NCBI RefSeq assembly: GCF_013414195.1
Contig: NZ_JAATTV010000005.1
Span: forward strand, 62,001-126,000
Direction of reading: 5' to 3'
DNA length: 64,000 nt
Origin: Psychrobacter sp. BI730
GTDB lineage: Bacteria > Pseudomonadota > Gammaproteobacteria > Pseudomonadales > Moraxellaceae
The notes below the pieces were generated by a model, which saw only the letters and a program-made list of their open reading frames with translations, ran no database searches and was not told the origin of the DNA. The stretch's first letter is position 1. Every line of letters begins with the position of its first letter. Shown here piece by piece: positions 58,983-64,000 of the stretch. The position numbers and the translations under genes were made by a program.

Positions 58983-60008
58983 ATGGCAGAGAAAAACTAC
59001 TATGACATTTTAGGGGTCAAAAAAGACGCCTCAGACGCTGATATCAAAAAAAAATACCGTAAGCTCGTTCGCCAGTATCATCCCGATGTCAGTGATCATC
59101 CAGATGCTGATAATAAAATTGCAGAAATAAACAACGCTTACGAAACGATCAGAGATAAAGACAAGCGCGCCGAATATGACGCTATGCTCAATAATCCGTT
59201 CGCAGGTCAAAGTAGATCAAGTGGGTTTGGTGGCAGTGGGCAAACTGATGCGGATCAAGGTGGGTTTCGCTGGAAAGATATCAAAGATCAGTTTGGTGAC
59301 GGTGAGGCCTTTGGTGATGGTGGTTTTCGCTTCGATGACATTTTTTCAGCATTTGGTCGCGGCGCACGTGGGTCAACTGGTGGACAAACGGGCAGTCGCT
59401 CTCAAAGCAGCGGATTCGATCAATTTGGTGGTGGCTTTGGGACGCAAGACAGCAAAGGTCAAGATCAGCATGCCGAGATTACCGTTGATTTGTCTTCAGT
59501 ATATAGTGGCGACGACTATAGTATTAAGCTAAACGTCCCTGTTCGTCAGCCCAATGGTAATGTCGACTACGATAATAAAACCCTTAAGATAAAAATTCCT
59601 AAAGGTATCACTGATGGTAAGCAAATTCGTTTAGCAGGGCAAGGTGCTGCTGGTAGCAGTAATGGCAAAAATGGCGATTTGTTTTTGAAGGTTAAAATTC
59701 GTCATGATGCCAGTATTCGTATAGAAGGCGCAGACATTTATCAAACTGTGAATATTGCACCGTGGGAAGCGGCATTGGGTGAAAAAATCAATGTCAGTAC
59801 GCCAGCGGGTACGCTTGGTGTGACCATTCCTAAGAATAGCAAGTCCGGTAGCAATTTACGTCTTAAAGGCAAAGGTATTCCTGCCAAGCAAGCAGGCGAC
59901 TTGTATCTAACTCTAAATATTGTCAATCCTGATGTCAGTAACGATGCGTCGATACAGGCTTATGAGCAGCTAAAACAAGCCTTTGCTGATACCAATATTA
60001 GTCGTTAA
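58983..60008 (+). CDS. cbpA: Curved-DNA-binding protein CbpA (DnaJ-like cochaperone)
   Basis: The 341-residue protein has a J domain with RQYHPDVSDHPDAD (HPD motif), a long Gly/Phe/Gln-rich linker (about 70-165) and two C-terminal substrate-binding domains. It has no zinc-finger repeats, which distinguishes it from DnaJ. CbpA binds curved DNA and works with DnaK. GGGGAAAATAAC precedes the ATG. It is followed by cbpM about 100 bp downstream, as in E. coli. Confidence 0.92.
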   Translation: MAEKNYYDILGVKKDASDADIKKKYRKLVRQYHPDVSDHPDADNKIAEINNAYETIRDKDKRAEYDAMLNNPFAGQSRSSGFGGSGQTDADQGGFRWKDIKDQFGDGEAFGDGGFRFDDIFSAFGRGARGSTGGQTGSRSQSSGFDQFGGGFGTQDSKGQDQHAEITVDLSSVYSGDDYSIKLNVPVRQPNGNVDYDNKTLKIKIPKGITDGKQIRLAGQGAAGSSNGKNGDLFLKVKIRHDASIRIEGADIYQTVNIAPWEAALGEKINVSTPAGTLGVTIPKNSKSGSNLRLKGKGIPAKQAGDLYLTLNIVNPDVSNDASIQAYEQLKQAFADTNISR

Positions 60009-60108
60009 ACGAGATTATGAGCAACCATTATTTATTACTGAAGTAATAGACGAATAGCAGAGATGAACACGATACCGATGAAATAAAGAGAAAACGAGGA
60101 TAATAGCT

Positions 60109-60432
60109 ATGAACCACTCGACTGAATTTACAGACATCATCATGAGCTTAGATGAACTGGTCTCTGCCTGTGGCCAAGAGCGCCAATGGGTCATCGAATT
60201 AATCGAAGAAAATATCATTGAATATGATGTACCAGAGCATGAAAAATTTACTGGTTATCAGCTGACGACAGTGCGCCGTGCATCGCGATTGAGTCGTGAT
60301 TTTGAAGCCAGCGTACCTGCCATTGGATTGATACTTGAGCTGTTAGATGAGGTTGAGCAACTGCGCCAACTTAAACGTCAAATAGAGCAGCAAACACCAG
60401 TCATCGAAGTCGATATAGACAGTCTAAAGTAA
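60109..60432 (+). CDS. cbpM: Chaperone modulatory protein CbpM
   Basis: The 107-residue protein has a MerR-like helix-turn-helix start (SLDELVSACGQERQWVIELIEENIIEYD) and a C-terminal coiled coil (LLDEVEQLRQLKRQIEQQ). CbpM inhibits CbpA by binding its J domain. GAGGATAATAGCT precedes the ATG. A strong terminator follows, so cbpA-cbpM form a two-gene unit. Confidence 0.9.
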   Translation: MNHSTEFTDIIMSLDELVSACGQERQWVIELIEENIIEYDVPEHEKFTGYQLTTVRRASRLSRDFEASVPAIGLILELLDEVEQLRQLKRQIEQQTPVIEVDIDSLK

Positions 60433-60454
60433 CCAAAACAGTAAAATACCACAT

Positions 60455-60487
60455 AAAAAAAGGACCCTATAAAGGCCCTTTTTTTAT
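60455..60487. terminator. cbpM terminator (bidirectional)
   Basis: The hairpin AAAAAAAGGACC-ctataaa-GGCCCTTTTTTT has one internal mismatch. It also ends the convergent sstT. Confidence 0.9.
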
Positions 60488-60513
60488 ATCTATATAAAAC
60501 ACGTCAGCAAAAA

Positions 60514-61716
60514 TTAACGCGAATAAGTAGGATCCGCTGCTGCTGTAAACAACACATCAGTTGAAGAGTTCAAGGCAGTCTCAGCTGAATCCTGAATTAC
60601 ACCGATGATAAAGCCAATCGCAACTACTTGCATCGCAATATCATTTGGAATACTAAATAAACTAGCAGCGAGCGGAATCAATAGCAACGAACCACCAGCA
60701 ACACCAGAAGCACCGCAAGCACTAATCGTAGCAACCAGACTGAGTAGCAGCGCTGATGCAAATGTCACTTCGATACCCAACGTATGAGCAGCAGCAAGCG
60801 TTAAGACGTTAATGGTAATTGCAGCACCAGCCATATTGATCGTGGCACCTAGTGGAATGGTCACCGAATAAGTGTCTTCATGCAATCCAAGCTTACGGGC
60901 AAGGTTCATATTGACTGGAATATTGGCCGCTGAACTGCGTGTAAAGAAGGCAGTAATTCCTGATTCGCGCAGACATCTGAATACGAGCGGATAAGGGTTT
61001 TTGCCCGTTTTAATAAGGACAATAAGCGGATTGGCAACCAACGCAATGAATAACATACAGCTGATTAATACCATCAAGATACGTGCGTAGCCTGCCAAAG
61101 AAGCAAAGCCTGTCTCAGCAACCGTGCTAGCGACTAGGCCTAAGATACCAAATGGGGCTAAAGCAATAATCCATTTAACCACTTGTGAGATGGCATCAGC
61201 GAAATCACCGACAACATTACGAGCAGTATCACTGGCTTGGCGCAGTGCAAAACCGATAATAATTGCCCATGCTAAGATACCAATGTAGTTGGCTTCGGCG
61301 ATTGCATTGATCGGGTTGGCGACCAAGTTCATGAGCAAGTTCGTCAAAACTTCTTTTAAGTCAGCAGGTGGTACTTGTGCGATATCGGCGTTGATCAAGA
61401 CCAGCTCTGTCGGGAACAAAAAGCTGGCACCGACTGCCGTTAGTGCTGCCAAAAAAGTGCCGAACATGTACATGATGAGCACCGGCTTTACGTAGACTTC
61501 ATTGCCACTGCGATGTTGACTAATGGCTGCCATAACCAGAATAAATACTAGGATGGGAGCGACTGCTTTTAGGGCACCGACAAAGAGTGTACCGAGCAAC
61601 CCTATGGCGGTGCCGATACTTGGCGCTAGCCAACCAATCAATACCCCTAACACCAAACCAATAATAATAAGCGGCACCAGCCCTATACGCTGATACATCG
61701 CAATTAATGAACGCAT
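60514..61716 (-). CDS. sstT: Serine/threonine:sodium symporter SstT
   Basis: The 400-residue inner-membrane protein is a DAACS-family symporter importing serine and threonine with Na+. It has about eight helices, hairpin segment [25 protein letters not shown] with the Ser-rich HP1 motif, [13 protein letters not shown] in TM7 (the NMAG-type motif) and [20 protein letters not shown] in HP2. GAGGGTGTACAG precedes the ATG. Confidence 0.94.
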   Translation of the reverse strand: MRSLIAMYQRIGLVPLIIIGLVLGVLIGWLAPSIGTAIGLLGTLFVGALKAVAPILVFILVMAAISQHRSGNEVYVKPVLIMYMFGTFLAALTAVGASFLFPTELVLINADIAQVPPADLKEVLTNLLMNLVANPINAIAEANYIGILAWAIIIGFALRQASDTARNVVGDFADAISQVVKWIIALAPFGILGLVASTVAETGFASLAGYARILMVLISCMLFIALVANPLIVLIKTGKNPYPLVFRCLRESGITAFFTRSSAANIPVNMNLARKLGLHEDTYSVTIPLGATINMAGAAITINVLTLAAAHTLGIEVTFASALLLSLVATISACGASGVAGGSLLLIPLAASLFSIPNDIAMQVVAIGFIIGVIQDSAETALNSSTDVLFTAAADPTYSR

Positions 61717-62010
61717 CTGTACACCCTCAAGTCCGTTAAAAGTAAGTGAATTGTCACAACAGAAAATTTATCGAAGAATGGTAGCATTTTTTGACATATT
61801 CGCATACCGCTCATAGCAGTAGCTGTCGCATGCAAATAGAGGAATAGTAGAGTTGTACAACTAGTATAAAAAAGAATGCAGCACCTATAGGCAAGAGCTG
61901 ACTACTCAAAATACTTCATTCATAAGAAAGCAGAATTAGCGATATATAGCGTAAAGAGTATGTTTTGCTGCAAAAATAGAAGAAGATACGAGGGAAAATA
62001 AACGGCAGAG
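61717..62010. other. Intergenic region sstT-holC, no gene seen
   Basis: This 294-bp AT-rich stretch shows no ORF or hairpin. It should contain the sstT promoter and the end of the pepA-holC transcript. Confidence 0.45.
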
Positions 62011-62502
62011 CTACACCTTAAAGTGGGTCAGATCGTAACCTAATTGCTGGTAGGCTTTATATTTGTTGCGACCTTCTTGTGTACTTGTAGCATCAGGTCG
62101 GATCAGCTCAAGGATTCGGGAAGGTTTTGAATTATTAGTAGCAGCCATAAAATCGTTGACGGGACGTGTCGTTGTATTGAGCACGATACCATTAAAATCT
62201 GCTGGCATATGATTGCCTAGTAGCACAGGCGCTAATACTTCAGAAGTAGCAATGTTACTATCATCAGTACCTCTATCACTGGTACTTTTATTGTCATTAT
62301 CAGAAAGACATTGATGTGGTATAAAACTCGTAGGCTCTTGAGCCCAAAGTGCCGTATCTAGATTTGCTAGTAATGTCTCATCTTCAATTAAAATCAGCAA
62401 AGACTGAGCGCTTTTGTTAAGCGCCGTCTGAGTCAGCTGACAAATAAAGCCCAAGAAATCTTGGGCCTTACTTTCACTTAATACATAAAAACTAATTTTC
62501 AT
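62011..62502 (-). CDS. holC: DNA polymerase III subunit chi
   Basis: HolC joins the clamp loader to SSB. The 163-residue protein begins MKISFYVLSESKAQDFLGFICQLTQTALNKSAQSLLILIEDETLLANLDTALW, the typical chi opening. It continues with SFIPHQ and PVLLGNHMPADFNGIVLNTT. A Ser/Asp-rich insertion of about 25 residues (DNDNKSTSDRGTDDSNIATSE region) makes it slightly longer than E. coli chi (147). It follows pepA by 7 bp, the common pepA-holC arrangement. Confidence 0.9.
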   Translation of the reverse strand: MKISFYVLSESKAQDFLGFICQLTQTALNKSAQSLLILIEDETLLANLDTALWAQEPTSFIPHQCLSDNDNKSTSDRGTDDSNIATSEVLAPVLLGNHMPADFNGIVLNTTTRPVNDFMAATNNSKPSRILELIRPDATSTQEGRNKYKAYQQLGYDLTHFKV

Positions 62503-62509
62503 AAATGGA

Positions 62510-64000
62510 TTAAGCCATCTCTGCGCTGTTTTTTAGATATTGCATAAACAGTGGCACAGGACGTCCAGTGGCTGCTTTGTCTTTGCCTGAGTTCCATGCA
62601 GTACCAGCGATGTCTAAATGCGCCCATGCTTGACCTTCTTCAATGAAACGCGATAAGAAGCAGGCGGCAGTTACGGCACCAGCACCTTTACCACCGATGT
62701 TTTGCATATCAGCGATTGGTGAATCAATCTGAGCTTGATACTCGTCATCTAAAGGCATATGCCAGATAAGATCGCCTGATAGGTTGCTGGCATTTTCTAA
62801 ATCAAACAGCACATCTTCATCATTACTAAATACGGCTGAACGCACATGGCCTAGTGCAACCACACAAGCGCCAGTCAAGGTGGCAACATCGATGATGGCT
62901 TTTGGCTGATAACGCTGCACGTAGCACAAGGTATCTGCTAGTACTAAACGACCTTCAGCATCAGTATTTAAGATTTCGACTGATTTGCCATTCATCGCTT
63001 TAACAATATCACCTGGACGCGTTGCATCGCCTGATGGCATGTTTTCAGCACAGGCTAGCGCACCAACGACGTTGATTGGTAGACGCGCTTCACATAAGGC
63101 TTTGATTGTACCAAGTACTGACGCCGAACCACCCATGTCAAACTTCATCTCATCCATCGCCGCACCTGGCTTGATTGAGATACCGCCTGAATCAAAGGTA
63201 ACGCCTTTACCGACTAATACGATAGGTGCGTCGTCATTGGTCGCTTGTGCATTGTCATTACTATTTTTGCTTGCATTTTTAGCTGACTTTTTGGTTGGTA
63301 GTTTATCGGCCAATGCCTTTAGACCACTTACTTTTGCGTTGCTAGTGGTTTGCTCGGTAGTGCCTGCATCTGAACTAAATTCTGATTTACCACGGTACTC
63401 CATGAGTACCAGCTTGCCTTCTTTGGTAGAGCCTTGTGCAACGGCCAAGAAGCAATGCATACCTAGCGCTGACATCTCGTCTTCACCTAGTACCTTCACG
63501 GTTAATAGATCAGGATAAGTTTTTGCAAGCTCTTGAGCTTGTTCAGCCATGTAAGCTGGGAAGCAAATATTGCCAGGCTCATTGGCCACATCACGAGTGA
63601 GGCTCTGACCAGCAAATACTGACTGAGCAAAGGCAAGTGCAGGCTGTAGTGACTCATCAGCTAATAGATAAACATCAGTCAATACAGGACTTGCTTGCTC
63701 AGACTTATACTTGTCAAAGCGGTAGCTAGCTGCCAACAGATTAAGGGCAAATTGACCAAAGTGGTTTTCTTCTAATGCATCACCTAAGGCGACAGTGATA
63801 GAAGACACACGCTTTTGTGTGCTGCTATAGATAGTGTTGGCGATTTTTTGCAGTACGGTGTTGTTGAACTTATCAGTGTTACCTACACCGACCAATAGCA
63901 GTTGTACAGGGTTTTGCTTAGTGGTCTTTTTATCACCTGCTAATGCGTAGTCAGCAACAGTCTCACAGGTAGTGCCCTTGAAGTGAGATACTTCAATCAG
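62510..64000 (-). CDS. pepA: Leucyl aminopeptidase (5' partial)
   Basis: The frame is open to the right edge, so about 497 C-terminal residues are present; the TTG at 63895 is not the start. This is an M17 cytosol aminopeptidase. The metal/active-site segments are LVGKGVTFDSGGISIKPGA with Lys and Asp, MKFDMGGSASVLG and NTDAEGRLVLADTL. LTGACVVALG follows. PepA hydrolyses N-terminal residues and in E. coli also binds DNA at Xer sites. A low-complexity Lys/Asn insertion (about 63230-63320, with KKSAKNASKNSNDN) precedes the GKG motif. It is followed by holC. Confidence 0.96.
   Translation of the reverse strand: MIEVSHFKGTTCETVADYALAGDKKTTKQNPVQLLLVGVGNTDKFNNTVLQKIANTIYSSTQKRVSSITVALGDALEENHFGQFALNLLAASYRFDKYKSEQASPVLTDVYLLADESLQPALAFAQSVFAGQSLTRDVANEPGNICFPAYMAEQAQELAKTYPDLLTVKVLGEDEMSALGMHCFLAVAQGSTKEGKLVLMEYRGKSEFSSDAGTTEQTTSNAKVSGLKALADKLPTKKSAKNASKNSNDNAQATNDDAPIVLVGKGVTFDSGGISIKPGAAMDEMKFDMGGSASVLGTIKALCEARLPINVVGALACAENMPSGDATRPGDIVKAMNGKSVEILNTDAEGRLVLADTLCYVQRYQPKAIIDVATLTGACVVALGHVRSAVFSNDEDVLFDLENASNLSGDLIWHMPLDDEYQAQIDSPIADMQNIGGKGAGAVTAACFLSRFIEEGQAWAHLDIAGTAWNSGKDKAATGRPVPLFMQYLKNSAEMA

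Noticed and set aside
63893..63895. TTG as the start of pepA
   Set aside because: The frame continues upstream to the window edge with typical PepA sequence, so the gene is truncated by the window.

Overview
The window looks like the replication-origin region of a Psychrobacter-type chromosome (Moraxellaceae, Gammaproteobacteria). The basis is the classical gene order mnmE-yidC-yidD-rnpA-rpmH / oriC / dnaA-dnaN-recF-gyrB, moderate GC with AT-rich intergenic DNA, and protein sequences resembling that genus. The genus call rests on pattern recognition, not on a search. Both ends cut a gene: a hybrid kinase/response regulator at the left edge and leucyl aminopeptidase (pepA) at the right edge.

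Layout. 1-2164: degenerate hybrid histidine kinase. 2270-6595 (minus): ribE, ribD, nrdR, mnmE. 6813-9778 (minus): yidC, yidD, rnpA, rpmH. 9779-10368: oriC with many DnaA boxes. 10369-17621 (plus): dnaA, dnaN, recF, gyrB. 17748-25735: mntP, rlmF, a LysE-type exporter, a crotonase, a frameshifted YadA-head-like surface protein, a PatB/MalY C-S lyase and guaA. 25979-27193: AT-rich accessory gene next to guaA with DUF3578 (McrB N-terminal-like) and DUF3883 (nuclease-like) domains. 27268-32064: two MDR oxidoreductases, a DUF2798 membrane protein, a YgeA-type racemase and a nitronate monooxygenase. 32242-33860: AT-rich coiled-coil membrane protein plus a possible gene remnant. 33879-46088: small metabolic genes, an RsuA-type pseudouridine synthase, a DsbC-like protein, dnaJ, dapB, a short secretin-like protein, an ornithine/lysine decarboxylase, def and a GlsB/YeaQ protein. 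46446-52272 (minus): mpl, an NlpE-like lipoprotein, dsbB, gshA, erpA. 52653-52921: a MITE-like element. 53201-60432: an ABC-F ATPase, an RlpA-like protein, a DUF3015/DUF4105 pair, cbpA and cbpM. 60514-64000 (minus): sstT, holC, pepA.

Functional themes are replication initiation and clamp/gyrase function (dnaA, dnaN, recF, gyrB, holC), membrane protein insertion and RNA processing (yidC, yidD, rnpA, mnmE), chaperones (dnaJ, cbpA/cbpM), periplasmic disulfide chemistry (dsbB, DsbC-like) and cell-envelope recycling (mpl, RlpA-like).

The most striking unexplained structure is in the DNA rather than the proteins. At least eight copies of a parS-type 16-mer (consensus TGTTTCACGTGAAACA, at most one mismatch) are spread over about 52 kb. 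They sit in intergenic DNA, inside coding sequences and just after terminators, and a further copy forms the apex of the dnaJ terminator hairpin. A second DnaA-box cluster with its own parS lies about 6.9 kb from oriC, between ribE and ribD. Extremely AT-rich patches lie inside coding sequence on each side of oriC. No tRNA, rRNA, CRISPR array, intact insertion sequence or prophage was seen.
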